From contig CM032228.1 in the NCBI GenBank assembly GCA_019009955.1, positions 8,729,001-8,793,000 of the forward strand: DNA of 64,000 bases. Reading direction: 5' to 3'. The translations under genes were made by a program, and so were the position numbers. Below the pieces are notes generated by a model. It saw only the letters and a program-made list of their open reading frames with translations. It did no database searches and was not told the origin of the DNA. Source of the DNA: Riptortus pedestris (lineage: Eukaryota; Arthropoda; Insecta; Hemiptera; Alydidae). Shown here piece by piece: positions 1-10,529 of the stretch. Position 1 is the first letter of the stretch, and each line of letters opens with the position of its first letter.

Positions 1-23
1 TAGGGTAATAGCGAGGGTAGTTG

Positions 24-35
24 CACACACACACG

Positions 36-112
<77 letters not shown>
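24..112. repeat. (AC)n followed by (AT)n microsatellite
   Basis: A run of AC dinucleotides, briefly interrupted, passes directly into about 40 bp of AT dinucleotides. It is typical of the microsatellite tracts that sit inside or beside repeat families A and B in this window, but no flanking family sequence is obvious here. The stretch from 113 to 584 holds no feature I can support. Confidence 0.95.
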
Positions 113-114
<2 letters not shown>

Positions 115-584
115 TATTTTTCAGGCTACAACGCTCTGAATATTCGGCTAGAGTGGTTTGAATTTTCATTGGCTTTCGAATTTTCCATCTTCGTCAGGCT
201 GTGCTTTCAATATGAATAGTTACTTAATTAAATCATATGATTAGGGTTTTTTATTATGGTTTTTCGAGTTTTGGAGAGGATTATTACATCCTCCAAACCG
301 TTTATTGTATTTGTTCTCTTGTTAATTTCGAGATGTTCTAGTACATGTCTTATATCTATGTCTCCTCTATGTAGAATATTTTGTCTCGTCGAACTTAATT
401 TGGTAAGAACAATTATTTGCGTGTCTAGCTATGGTGGATGTTTTATTCTCTGATATTTCAGATCAGTCACGTGTTGGTTAACTCTTGTAGCGGCCATGTT
501 ATCTGTCTATCCCACTATACTTTACTGCATTCACATGGTATGTAACTTAAATATTCATTGAATGTTTTGTATTTTGCAGTTAGA

Positions 585-910
585 AAACTAAGCAGATTTC
601 CCACTGTGAACTGTTACAATTGGGAAATCTGAATAACAACTGTGTTGTTGAAACATGGAGATAAAAGTTTTTTTAGGGAGTTATAAAGTATTTTCTTAAC
701 CAAAAAACAGTTGTTTCTTCCCTATTTAGCAGGGACGAATATTTCTTCTTTTTGCTAGTAGAGCTTTAAGGCAATAAGCCTGAACATAACAAGCGACCAT
801 AGTAGAATACAAATAAAATTTCTTGATCAATATTTAAGACTGCTGAATAAATGTGGATAAAATAATTAAAACTAAATTTACTTTGCAGTAAGAACTATTC
901 TATACTATAT
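585..910 (+). repeat. Family A repeat, degenerate 5' half
   Basis: The segment opens with ACTAAGCAGATTTCCCAC and then GGGAAATCTG-AATAACAACTG, which is the 5' stem-loop region of family A. It continues through diverged versions of the 'aatacaaat...tatttaaga...gaataaatgt' block seen in better copies such as 40248-40862. The first 20 or so bases of the family and the whole 3' half are missing. Matching was by eye. Confidence 0.6.
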
Positions 911-1279
911 TCAGGCAGAATAATGAGTGTGAATTTTATTCAATGTAAGGCTGTCCAAGTATTTACGTTTATTAAATATTACTGCTTTCTGGACGATCGA
1001 ACAACTGTTGCTGAGTTTGACAGACGATTCGTTAATTGGGATTTCAATCTATCCATCTTCAAAACATTTATTTATATCTAACTAAACATATACATAACTA
1101 TAACTATAATATTGAAGAGCTCGTTTTTTTATTATTATTCAATATTCAATTCACTTAATTTCAAAAAGCAGCTCCAATCACATCAAACGTATTTTACAAA
1201 TATTCTCTTGTGTGCCCGACTTAGAAACTTAGTATTCATAATTTCTCACAGTTATGTGTTTTTAGCAGGAACTATGTTG

Positions 1280-1659
1280 GTGCCCAATATATTTTTGACT
1301 CCCGCTGTAGTTTTAACGTATATCTCTTTTATACTTCGGTATACGACAAAAGTGTGTATACAAAAAAAAAATACTTTTGATACGTGCATTTTTGCCGAAA
1401 ACACGATAGGAACCGAAATATTGTAATTTTTCATATCATGCCTCCCTTACTTATATGTCTCTCTGAGAATATTATTACAGCCTATAGTCTAAGTTGGGTT
1501 AGTAGTAACGTTTGTACCTAGTTATAAACAATTTGGTTCAGTGGTTTAGATAACAAACAGACGCCAAAGCCACTAATTGCATTTTTGCCATCGTCTATGA
1601 CATGTGAAACGAAAAAGTATCGTGAAATTTGGACAAAAAAATAAATGTACAGAGGTTAC

Positions 1660-1690
<31 letters not shown>
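1280..1690 (+). repeat. Family B repeat, last module and terminal part
   Basis: Contains GACTCCCGCTGTAGTTTTA, a CGGTATACGACAAAAGTGT block, a diverged CCTCCCTTA block, 'TAACAAACAGACGCCAAAG', 'GACATGTGAAACGAAAAAG' and AGAGGTTACAATTTTATATA, in the same order as the complete family B copies at 19-25 kb. It ends in an (AT)n tract, as the others do. The hairpin end is absent. Confidence 0.75.
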
Positions 1691-1696
<6 letters not shown>

Positions 1697-1718
1697 AGTA
1701 TTATTCAAAAATATAATT

Positions 1719-1775
1719 TTTAGCAGACCTCCTTTTTGTCATCTGCTGGGTAGAATTGATGGACATTTGAAAAAA
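1719..1775 (+). repeat. Family A 3' fragment
   Basis: A short stretch matches the 'cggacctcattttcgtcatctnctgggtaggatcgatggacatttgaa' part of family A. It lies immediately beyond the (AT)n tract of the preceding B fragment, so the two families meet at a microsatellite. Confidence 0.5.
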
Positions 1776-1827
1776 TGTTGTAAAATTGTAAAAATAAATA
1801 ACTAATCAATTTTAAATTTTATACTTC

Positions 1828-2236
1828 TACAGCTCCGTAAATAATTGAATACATTTTAGTTGATAAAATGTTTCATTTTATGAAAAGTTAAATATAAATG
1901 GGCACTAATGTTAGGATTTATTTCCCTCCACCTTGTGTTTGGTTATGGAGTCGTCAAAGATTAATGGAATATTAAATTAAACTACTTCGTTCAGTCTCTT
2001 TATTTAGGAAAGTGTATTTTAGTTTTTATATTTATCAACGGAGAATGGCATTTGTGGTATAATTATTAAATAATTAGACTGGCGGTAGGATACTTATCAA
2101 AAGTTGTTAAAAACATTATCTTCCTAAAAAAGTTTGGTCATCTCCAGTGTAGGATCGATGGATAATTGAAAAAAATATTTTGACAATAGTATCAATATGA
2201 TAATTTCCCTTGAATAAAATCTGCTAAAATAATTGG
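1828..2236 (+). repeat. Inverted partner of 16607-17045 (A-related repeat)
   Basis: This block runs from ACAGCTCCGTAAATAATTGA through 'CCCTCCACCTTGTGTTTGG' and 'ACTACTTCGTTCAGTCTC' to a family-A-like tail that ends TTTCCCTTGAATAAAATCTGCTAAAA. The same block appears in reverse complement right after the piggyBac element at 16.6-17.0 kb. It is an interspersed repeat of about 400 bp that shares family A's 3' end but has its own body. Confidence 0.7.
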
Positions 2237-2341
2237 CATCTAAGGCACAACTGCCCCCAGCGAAGTATAGTCCAAGTTTGATTATACGAAATAGAGTTAT
2301 AGATAAACTAGTGCCGACTCGGACTCAAACTGACTCGAGGA

Positions 2342-2799
2342 ACTGAGAATGAACGGGCTTCCGGGAAGTTCAACCCTATTATCTCGTTTCCTAATCCAGG
2401 AAATAATTCTGAGCTTTATCAATACCAGCCAGTCCTTCGCCCAAGATATAGAACTCAAACTTCCCAAGGCTTCATAAGATATCGAAAGGAAACTTTTCCC
2501 AAGAGTTTTTATAAGGATTCCTCTAATTCATTCTCTTCTCTGCTCAATTTTCCCGGAAAGATCCTTTGACGAGTCATTTCCCGAAATTTAGGCCCGTTAA
2601 TATGAATATACCTATATATAATACGAGAAGAATCTTAGAGGTTGATCCGCCGACTTCAAGCAACATGGGACTGAGAGTACTGAATACGAAGAAGAAATTT
2701 AATATACCAAATTTTTACCAAAGCGCGTTGCCGTCTCAGTTAAAGAAACGGTTAAATATAGGTTATGGCGTAGATCAAATAAATAATTTCGAGACATGA
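2342..2799 (+). other. Unrecognised possible coding remnant
   Basis: This stretch is noticeably less AT-rich than its surroundings. Frame 2 (from 2342) is open for about 75 codons with a peptide rich in S, P, Y and R that includes NNSELYQYQPVLRPRYRTQT. It ends at a TGA near 2567. The overlapping frame 1 then stays open from 2566 to a TGA at 2797, giving a peptide that includes NMGLRVLNTKKKFNIPNFYQ. The handover at one point is consistent with a single frameshift in a once-continuous frame of about 150 codons. I recognise no domain, and the alternative is chance open reading. There is no visible splice or promoter context. Confidence 0.25.
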
Positions 2800-3044
2800 A
2801 AGTGAAATCTTAGTAGATGAAGTCACCTCACAATGATTTGTATCTCTCTAGCATAATAAATGTCTCATGTAAAAAATATTTGATAATTTGGGTCAAAATA
2901 ATGTTTTCCAAGGTGTAACAGTTTCTTGTTAATATAACATGCGCAGTAGTAAGGGTTTACAGAGAGCTGAAAACTAAAAAATCCAAATATCTCGGTTGTT
3001 ATTCATGATAGTGAAAATATGTACATAAGAACATTTATAGAAAA

Positions 3045-3048
<4 letters not shown>

Positions 3049-3090
<42 letters not shown>

Positions 3091-3127
3091 GTGTTATATA
3101 TAATATCTGTGTGTGTGTGTGTGTGTG
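3049..3127. repeat. (AT)n and (GT)n microsatellites
   Basis: About 40 bp of AT, a short TCTGTGTTATATATAATAT spacer, then (GT)9. This tract abuts the GTAACCTCTG end of the following reverse-oriented family B copy, the usual position for microsatellites in this family. Confidence 0.9.
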
Positions 3128-3682
3128 AAAATGTAACCTCTGTTTGTATATTGATTTTTTTCTCGAAACTTCACGATACTTTTTCGTTTCACATGTCATA
3201 GATACGATATCTGCAATTTGTACCTTTGGTGTCTGTTTATTTGTTACCTTTTCACGGATAAACGGCTAAACCGAATTTTATAAAACTTGGTAGTATATTA
3301 CTACTAACCCAGCTTAGACTTTAGGCTATATAAATATTTTATGAGGCGATCAGGAGTGGGGGTTATAAGGGAGGCCTGAAGTTAAAAATAGCGATATTTC
3401 TTTTCCTATTGCTTTTTCGGCAAATATGCACATAACAAAAGTTGTTAAATTTGTTATTTAGGGTATAATTAGTTACATACACTTTTGTCGTATACCGAAG
3501 TACAAATAAGTTATACACTAAAAACTAAGGCGAGACTCCACAATTTTATTTGGCACAAAAGACTCAACCGAATTAAACAAAATTCTGTATGTGAGTTAGC
3601 ACTAGCTCCTCCATGATAATAAGCTGCACCATCATTTTTAGGGACGGGCAGGAGTGGATCATAAGGCCTGAAATTGAAACAA
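3128..3682 (-). repeat. Family B repeat, truncated by family A
   Basis: Read on the minus strand this is the terminal part plus about one and a half modules of family B. It has TGTAACCTCTG, TTTGGTGTCTGTTTATTTGT, 'GGAGTGGGGGTTATAAGGGAGGCCTGAA', 'ACTTTTGTCGTATACCGAAG' and a second, shorter 'GGGCAGGAGTGGATCATAAGGCCTGAA'. The sequence switches at 3683 to the exact start of a family A copy. This marks a junction where A has inserted or replaced the rest of B. Confidence 0.8.
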
Positions 3683-4283
3683 GTCCGTCACGCAGGGGCT
3701 GCGTAAACTAAGCAGATTTCCCACGTGAAGTTATACAATAGAGAAATCTGCCTAATAACAGCTGTAGTAGTAAGTAACCTCTAAACCTATTCACGAGGGA
3801 CGAATAGTTACAGAAACGGCCGCCAGAGCTCTCGGCGGAAAGGCCGAACATAGCCGACCACACGCAGAATACAAATGCAAATATCTCGGTTAATATTCAA
3901 GATACAGAATAAATGTATAGAACAATATTTATAGTAAATTGAATTTGCAATAAGATACATCCTATACAATTTTTCGATCCGACGCATAATAACGGAGATA
4001 TTTCGACTTTTCGAAAATCCTTCCCTCTAACCCCCCCCCCCTCCCACTGGTCCGATTTCAGCCATTAACGAACTTGATCTTTCTTTTTACATAAAACGAT
4101 TAAATTCCGAGTTTGGTAACTATCAAAGAAAAATTGCAACCGCTAGAGCGGTAACAGACATATATATACAGTTTTGAACGGACTTCATTTTCGTCATCTA
4201 CTAGGTAGGATCGATGGACATTTGAAGAAAAATGTCGAAAATTCCGTCATGAGTACAACCTCAATAGCTGATTTCCCTTAAGG
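3683..4283 (+). mobile_element. Family A element, nearly complete
   Basis: Begins GTCCGTCACGCAGGGGCTGC, followed by the 5' stem-loop (GCAGATTTCCCACGTG... AGAGAAATCTGC). It has the middle block with ATATCTCGGTTAATATTCAA, a C-rich tract near 4030, TTACATAAAACGATTAAAT, CGCTAGAGCGGTAACAGACA, a short AT tract and GGACTTCATTTTCGTCATCT. It ends at GCTGATTTCCCTTAAGG, and the last part of the terminal palindrome is lost. No coding capacity is visible. See the finding on family A for the HINE/Helentron-like interpretation. Confidence 0.8.
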
Positions 4284-4889
4284 CCCCCCCTCCTTTTCTT
4301 CTAAACGTTAATCCTTGAGAAATGTCAATTTGCCCTTAATTGTATTTAATACTTTATTTAATTAAAACGTGAAAAATATTTGAAAAAACAGTTTATTTAT
4401 TTATTTATTTATTTTGGAGCGTTCGCATCGAGGCGATATTGCTCATAAAAAACAACAAAAACAATTTATATAAATAAAATACAAAATGAAAATAGAAACA
4501 AGAAAAAATTAAATAATACAAAATAAGAACGCAAACAAATAACAAAACTCGACTAAATAACAGAACGCAACAATATAACGACACACAACAATAAACAAAA
4601 AATAACAAATAAAATAAATAAACAAAAACAAAACATTAAGTTCAAAAACAACAACTGTAAAGACTAATAAAATTACGTAAACAATTATATAATTTCAATG
4701 GATAAAAACTAAACTAAAATCAAATAAATATAAATTAGTATGTAAATAAAATGAAGATTTCTAACACCTAAAATATTTATAATCATATGCTCTCACTTTC
4801 TTTATCACACAATTCAAACATCCATACACACTCACGCGCGCATGCACAAGTACACACACGCGTGCAGGCACATACACTCACACGCGCAA

Positions 4890-4925
<36 letters not shown>

Positions 4926-5019
4926 GCACATACACATAAACATACAGTAAAACGGTTTAGCTGGAATTTAAAATATTTAATTTAAGAAGGATTAAAAAGG
5001 ATTTTAAAATGTAACAATT
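4284..5019. other. A/T-rich interval with (TTTA)n and (AC)n
   Basis: No gene is visible. It contains (TTTA)n at about 4391-4414, a long stretch of A-rich sequence with repeated AAC and AAT steps on the plus strand, and an (AC)n tract at about 4889-4921. It lies directly downstream (minus sense) of the LINE RNase H fragment, so part of it may be that element's 3' untranslated region. Confidence 0.4.
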
Positions 5020-5769
5020 CTAAATTTGTGAGTATATGTTAATATCATGTAAATGTTGGAGTATTATGGGTATGTGTGGGCTACCTTTAGTAAGTAAGTC
5101 GTGTAAGTCATGAGGGATCTTTAGATGGTCACGTCTTTAGCAGTCTGTTAGTATGTGTTTTATTGTAAGCGGAGCATTACACACATTGCAGTTAGGCATT
5201 CTTTTCTTTTGAGATAAGTAACCATGGGTAAGGAAAGAATGACCTATACGTAGTCTCGTAAGGACTACTTCGTCTCTCCGTGTAAATACCTCAAATTTGT
5301 CACTCCATGTCTTAACTGTAGTTTTAATTTGTCTCAGTTTGTTGTCTGTTAGTAACCAGTCATGTTGCCATTCTTGGAGTATGTTAGTTTTAATGTAGTT
5401 TTGTAGGTCGTCCGAAGTTATTTTTTTAATGTCAGTATTGGTGTTTTTTGTCGTTAGTTTTGCGAGCATGTCAACTTCAGTGCTTCGTCCAATATTCTGA
5501 TGTCCTGGTAGCCACACCAATGTTATGTGATTTTGTTGATTTTGAATGTGTTCAAAAATGTTTGTTATAATAGGATGAGTGGAATATATGTTTTTTAAAG
5601 AGAGTAAAGAACTTTGAGAGTCCGAAAATAAAATAAAATAAAATCCGAAAAAACAGTTTACCATTGAAAAGATAGTGTAATCAGGTTTGTTAATATAATT
5701 TAATATATTACAAGATTGAGATCCTAGATCCCCTGTAGAAGGCTCAGAGGTTTTATCAGGTTTGAGCAT
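5020..5769 (-). pseudogene. LINE ORF2 fragment, RNase H domain and C-terminus
   Basis: The minus-strand frame encodes the RNase H domain and C-terminal tail of a non-LTR retrotransposon polyprotein of the I/R1 group (clades that keep an RNase H domain). The FSDSQSSLLSL block carries a catalytic aspartate (residue 50 of the 210-residue frame). WLPGHQNIGRSTEVDMLAK (about 86-104) carries the conserved WxPGH and the last aspartate. TRLRIGHSFLTHGYL (171-185) and the cysteine/histidine block CNVCNAPLTIKHILTDC (194-210) follow. A TAA at 5137-5139 interrupts the frame, but it stays open for 38 more codons (HLKIPHDLHDLL...INIYSQI) to a TAG at 5020-5022. About 14 residues (MVNCFFGFYFILFS) are inserted just before DSQ, beside a duplicated TTTTCGGA, and would break the first beta hairpin. 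No reverse transcriptase is attached. Domain recognition is by motif only. Confidence 0.8.
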
Positions 5770-5802
5770 TTAATCAATTTTTAGTTCATTTGAGTCAGTT
5801 TC

Positions 5803-6030
5803 CTAATGATCGTAACCAAGTTCTACAAATTCCTTCAAATCATCTTTAGTTTCCATTTCTATTTCATTTTGTTGGTCACAATGATTTACTTTTAAAGCTC
5901 CAAATCTAAACCATACATACTTAATGGTGAACTGTTTCAACAGTCGCTTTCCTTTAAGAAATAAGAGCCAATATTTCTCAGACATTTCCTCAGTCATAAA
6001 TGGCGTTTGTCGCCTGTGAGCTCGTATCAA
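5803..6030 (-). other. Unrecognised 75-codon open frame upstream of LINE fragment
   Basis: An ATG-initiated minus-strand frame of 75 codons (start MIRAHRRQTPFMTEEMSEKY, end ELGYDH). The C-terminal third is acidic. It lies 33 bp upstream of the LINE RNase H frame in the same sense but in a different context, and I cannot assign it to a LINE domain or any family. It could be an exon-like remnant or chance. I would not annotate it as a gene without homology support. Confidence 0.15.
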
Positions 6031-6192
6031 AATTAAGAATTTCCCATGTTTTTGTACCTTGCAGCTTTCAGTATATTTCGTTTTTCAATAAATCTGAAAA
6101 ACTACTTGTATTTATTCTTCTTATTCTGGACCCAATATTAATTAAATATTCTTCAAATTTTATGGCAAGGGTCTCCAATAAAAAACAAGTAT

Positions 6193-6240
6193 ACCTACCT
6201 CGGCAAACCTCTCAGTACCACATACCTCCTCTGTGAGGAC
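6193..6240 (+). repeat. 48-bp direct repeat, copy 1
   Basis: ACCTACCTCGG...AACCTCTCAGTA...CTACCTCCTCTGTGAG.AC is shared with 6501-6546, with a few substitutions and a 2-bp length difference. Both copies are followed within about 20 bp by a TATAAA-like sequence (TTTATAAATC here, ATATAAAAGA at the second copy). The repeat could be a duplicated terminal or promoter-like segment of an unknown element. Confidence 0.6.
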
Positions 6241-6500
6241 AGGCGGTCAGTTTATAAATCAACTGTGCTTATATACTATTGATAAAGAAAGAAATATTAC
6301 TAATCGAAAAATAAAATAGAACATTCACATAATGAAAAATAGAAATAAGTCAATAAACAAAAAAAAAAAAAAACTGAAATCAAATACCTCATTCATATTT
6401 TCTGTAACACTATCTTAAATTAATCGACTTTAAATTATGGCGCGAAATAATCGAGTTGAAGATTGACGTTTAAATAATCGATTTGTAGTCAGCTGACTTA

Positions 6501-6546
6501 ACCTACCTCGGGAACCTCTCAGTATCAACTACCTCCTCTGTGAGCA
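6501..6546 (+). repeat. 48-bp direct repeat, copy 2
   Basis: Second copy of the repeat at 6193-6240, 308 bp downstream in the same orientation. The sequence between the two copies is AT-rich with an A12-15 run and no recognisable gene. Confidence 0.6.
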
Positions 6547-6603
6547 CAGTCGCAACGAATATAAAAGAGAAACGAGCACTTCAGAAATGTTTGTTTCTTT
6601 GGT

Positions 6604-6824
6604 TATTATTATTTGCGTCCACTTTATGCTACCGTAGCTAATCGGGACGGGTTATCTATAGGTTACCACCCTTTTTTTCTAGCCAGGGTGGATCTAAGGA
6701 GTTTATTTAATGAGTCCGTCACTAAATAAATTTCTACTGCCCAGGGCGGGAATCGAACCCACCACTTCTAGGTCTACCACGCGAGATTAGGACCAACGCT
6801 CTAACTCCCTCGGCCAACCTGAGC
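6604..6824 (-). mobile_element. tRNA-derived SINE
   Basis: On the minus strand the head begins near 6824. It carries an A-box-like TGGCCGAGGGAGTT (6803-6816) and a B-box-like GGGTTCGATTCCCGCC (6745-6760), the spacing expected of an internal RNA polymerase III promoter from a tRNA. It is followed by a non-tRNA body (GTGACGGACTCATTAAATAA, CCACCCTGGCTAG, AAAGGGTGGTAACC, ATAACCCGTCCCGATTAGC) and ends in a TAA/TTA-rich tail. Diverged copies lie at 47.2, 51.7, 54.8, 56.3 and 61.8 kb. The sequence does not fold into a full cloverleaf with an acceptor stem as far as I can see, so a functional tRNA is unlikely. Confidence 0.8.
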
Positions 6825-6961
6825 ATGTTTATGTTTCTGAGCATTACTGCTTTACATTAATAAAGAGGTTATCTTCGTAGCTAAGGACAAATCAGATTTC
6901 CCAGAACTAGAGCAATAAGGGTACCATCGAGACTGACCATTGCCAAACAAGTTGTCGTGCT

Positions 6962-7435
6962 TTGAGCGAAATTATTCTAAGGTTGGTGGAGGAGTGGGGG
7001 AAGCCTAAGGGGAGCAACTGGTTTTGCGGTGGGGTTGGTGTCGCTAAGGGTGGGCCGGCACTGCTAATGGAGTGGTTGGAGGTGGTGTTTGTTCTGGTGG
7101 TGTTTGGTCTCTCTGGTGGTGTTTGGCCACCTGGTGGTGTTTGAGCCCCTGCAGCTATTTGCCTATTCCAACGGCCGTTCTCATTATGATAGCCAGCTCA
7201 AGCCCCACTCCAACTCCTTCGGTTAATTTACTCTAATCTCGAAGGGACAATTCAAACCTCTCAGGATGTGATTCCTGCTCTTGACACCATTTCCGCCCAA
7301 GGTCACAGCCACTGATAACAATGATAACACTATATCAAAACATCAAGTTAATTTCCGCAAGGACGGAATTGGTATTAAAGGAGTAGTCAAATAAGTCACC
7401 AAAACAAGGTTATTCTCCCTTTACAAAATTATTAA
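6962..7435. other. GC-richer interval, nothing recognised
   Basis: Unusually G-rich on the plus strand for this window, with repeated GGTGGTGTTTG steps (about 7080-7140). A plus frame from about 6962 is open for 60 codons (glycine and valine rich), but the composition explains it and I see no domain. The rest to 7435 is ordinary AT-rich sequence. Confidence 0.3.
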
Positions 7436-8280
7436 AGATTTCCCTAGAGATGTTTAACAATAAATAAATCTACATACTACTAACACAACTTCACTATGAA
7501 TATTAAGTGAATAAATACAAACAATAACAAGAAACCTCCAGACGGGAAGCACCTAAAACGTAAACAAACAGGTTTGCAAACTTCCCACTCGAAAGAAATT
7601 CAATTACTGACATATATCACAATATAAATTATTCATTTTATTGAAAATTTTGTACTATATCAGGTACTGTAATTTATAATGAATCAGAATAATTTATATC
7701 TTTATCAATCAAATTTTAGTGGTTCAATTGTTTAAGAGGGTGGAGGGGAATCACAAGAACATATTTGCATGTACCTCGTATAATAAAGGTCTCTGGAAAA
7801 TATTTGGTATTAAAGATTCGAATAATGTGGTTTATTATATAACAGACTATTTTTTATGTAACACGAGTAGAAGTAGGGGTTTACTGAAGGCTGAAAACAG
7901 ATCAATGCAAATATCTGGGTTAACATACAAGATAGAGAATAAATGTATATAACAATATTTATAGAACATTTGATTTGTAATACTATTTGCTCTATACAAG
8001 TTCTCGTATAGTACCGGAGATATTTCGAATTTTAAAAATTCTACCCCTCTATAGGTCCGATTTCAGCCGTTAACTAACTTGATCTCTTTTTTTTACATAA
8101 AACGACTAAATATCGAGTTTGGCGCCAACAACAAACATTGCGACCCATAGAGCGGTAACAGATATATATAGTTTTGAACGGTCCTCATTTTCGTCATCTT
8201 TAGGTAGGATCGATGGACATTTGAAGAAAAACTTCGAAAATTGCGTCATGAGTACGAACTCAATGGCTTATTTCCTCTTA
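7436..8280 (+). mobile_element. Family A, long variant
   Basis: Starts inside the 5' stem-loop region (AGATTTCCCTAGAG... AATAAATCTACATAC). It runs through blocks found only in the long variant: GAATATTAAGTGAATAAATACAAAC, GTAAACAAACAGG, 'TTACTGACATATAT', 'TAATTTATAATGAATCAGAATAATTT', 'AGGGGTTTACTGAAGGCTGAAAAC'. It then joins the common 3' half (ATATCTGGGTTAACAT..., GGTCCGATTTCAGCCGTTAAC, CATAGAGCGGTAACAGATATA, GGTAGGATCGATGGACATTTG). The terminal palindrome is replaced at 8281 by an oppositely oriented A segment. Confidence 0.75.
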
Positions 8281-8750
8281 CTCCTACTCATGTCATATTC
8301 ATAATAAGCTGCTGTTATAAGGTTAAATACGGAATGTTGTTTTCATTGAACTTTTACATTGTGAGATATACGAGATTACGTTCTGTTGAGCCCCCACCCC
8401 TCTTTTGTTCTTTGATTACTAAAAGTTGAGTAATTTTGCTCACTGGCTTTAGTAATTTTTTTTTCTGAATAAAATTAATATGTTATATTCAGTTATATTT
8501 CATTAATTGTTTGTCTTTCCGGTCTATATATCTATTCAGCTCTACGATGTTGGCTGGCCTATTTGTTTCCAATTCAGATGCTTTTTTTTGTAGAGATTAT
8601 TAACTTGTCTTGTAAATTGACAGATGGATTTCTCAATAGCGTTTGTATTTATTCACTTAACATTCGCGGTAGGTTACCTGTATGTATATTTATCTATTGT
8701 AAACCTTCGCGTGGGAGGTTTACGCAGCCCCTGCGTGACGGACTTTTTAT
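8281..8750 (-). mobile_element. Family A, long variant, 5' half in reverse
   Basis: Minus-oriented long-variant family A. It has CTACTCATGTCATATT, TTTTCATTGAACTTTTACAT, a 'TTGTTCTTTGATTACTAAAA' block, 'TTTGTATTTATTCACTTAA' and, at its 5' end, GCAGCCCCTGCGTGACGGAC (8722-8741). It is fused directly to the plus-oriented copy ending at 8280, so the two face each other without terminal palindromes, which suggests rearrangement rather than simple insertion. Confidence 0.75.
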
Positions 8751-8953
8751 GCAGCATTTGAGTTTAGGACATTTACCTGATGTCCCGTACTCTGTTGATA
8801 TTTCATGGGGGCTGTAGTTTTGGCCTAGTGACAACACGGTTAATGACTTATACTGCAAGGTAATGGCATTTAAAATGACATTTACTCACAACCTAGATAC
8901 ACTTCCTCATCGATCCTAAGGCTGTTTGTCATCGCTGGATTCCATTGGCAAAA

Positions 8954-9300
8954 GTCCGTCACGCAGGGGCTGCGTAAACTAAGCAGATTTCCCATCCGAA
9001 GTTTTATAATGGATACATCCGCATACTGGTAACACTCAACACCACCGTGAATATTAAGTGGATAAATACAAAAAAACGGTATGTGAGAAATCTTTTTATT
9101 TTAGTCAATTTACATTATAATATAACCTCTACAACGGAAAGCGTTATAGTTGTTAAACAAACAGGTGTTGTCAACCTCTCTTCAGCTGAAAAAAGAAGAT
9201 ATATTTTTGACTCGAAAGGGAAAACAATTACTGAAATATACTTGAATATAAGATACTAATTTTTATTGTAAGATATTTACTATATCTAGATGCTGTAATA
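8954..9300 (+). mobile_element. Family A, long variant, 5' half
   Basis: Begins GTCCGTCACGCAGGGGCTGC, with the GCAGATTTCCCATCCG stem region, CATACTGGTAACACTC, GAATATTAAGTGGATAAATAC, 'CAACGGAAAGCG', 'GTAAACAAACAGG'-like TTAAACAAACAGG and 'CAATTACTGAAATATACTTGAATATAA'. It stops near 9300 before the common 3' half. The interval 9301-10227 has no feature I can support apart from a 28-bp trace of family B at about 9690-9718. Confidence 0.7.
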
Positions 9301-10227
9301 ATGATACTTTTGGCCCAATAATGTTTTGAACCAGAAATGTAGATTGAATAGTAACCATATTACGTTTAGTTTTGACCAAAACTCAGCAATAGTTTCATTG
9401 ATTGTCCAGAAAGCTGTAAATACGCCCAGACCGCCTTTGAATGGAAATTAAGGAATTATCATAACATTCTTCAGCATTAATATTTCCCTAGTAAAAGTAA
9501 GTTATAATAATGATAAACGACATGATAATTATGATTACGATTTAATATAGTCCCACGATATTTTTTTAACAGTGCAGAAATATAGATCAGGAAGTAATAT
9601 TTTTTTTTTGTTTCATGAGGGCTTACAAATTTTTAATAGGTTTATTGCGTCAATATATTCAGGCATATGATTCCCTTAACATGTGAGACGGGGAAATGTA
9701 AAAATATTGTACATACTAGCGTATGTACAATAAGGTAACCCGGGCGATGGTCCTGGAAATCATTGTTGACCTGACAAATGATGGTATTTTTATAGCTAAA
9801 CTTCATTGTGTATACAATTACACTTCCCTCCACGAACATTGTTTATCCCGAATTAGCTAATCCATTATGGGTTAACTTTTGGGACTAATAGAATAGAAAT
9901 TTTAGTTTATGAAGAATAAAATGAAAATGTGTTCCCAAATCTATCCCTCTACACTTTTTGTGGCTCACCGTTTTTGAATAATCCACACCAAAATCATGGG
10001 TAGCATTTATTAGAATTAAATTATATCTATAAATGGAATTATTTCCTGTTAAAGCCAATCCGAGACATATAGTTTAGCAAGTTTTGTAATTCGTAATAGT
10101 AAATCTCACAAGCAGCGGAAATCCCTTCCAGTAATGCTATCATTTCAAAGGAAATAAGTAAACTCAATTAACGTCTCTAGCCTCCTTCGACTTCTGTTCC
10201 CGCATCAACATCGATTTCCTTAAATTA

Positions 10228-10420
10228 CACAGGCCAACAAAAAAAACCTTTTTGAAAACTTTTTTAATTTTAATAGCTGATCTTGATAGATTTTTATGTG
10301 CTGAATCCAAATCTGCTCGTAGTTTTTATGTATCACCCTTAGTTTCCAAGCAAAATGTATTTTATTATATAGTCTAATACCCATTTACAGTATATAGGGA
10401 AATCAATGAAACACTGTAGA
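10228..10420 (+). repeat. Left terminal inverted repeat of the 2.26-kb element
   Basis: Starts CACAGGCCAAC and contains TGCTGAATCCAAAT, TATCACCC and AATGAAACA in that order. The reverse complement of the right end contains the same four blocks in the same order with slightly different spacing (about 63 bp rather than 71 bp to the second block). Confidence 0.65.
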
Positions 10421-10529
10421 ATCGTAAAAATGGTTTGTATTTACAGTAAAATACTTGGAATAGTAATTTTATGTGATGATACAAGGTTCACTTGTCAACT
10501 GGAATTGCTTAATATTTAATTTCCCTGTT

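Noticed and set aside
1112..1434. Open frames of 104 (+) and 60 (-) codons
   Set aside because: Lie within family B sequence, are not conserved in other copies of the family, and have no motif.
6745..6824. Possible functional tRNA gene
   Set aside because: A- and B-box-like sequences are present but followed by a SINE body, repeated in six diverged copies, and no complete cloverleaf with acceptor stem was found by eye.
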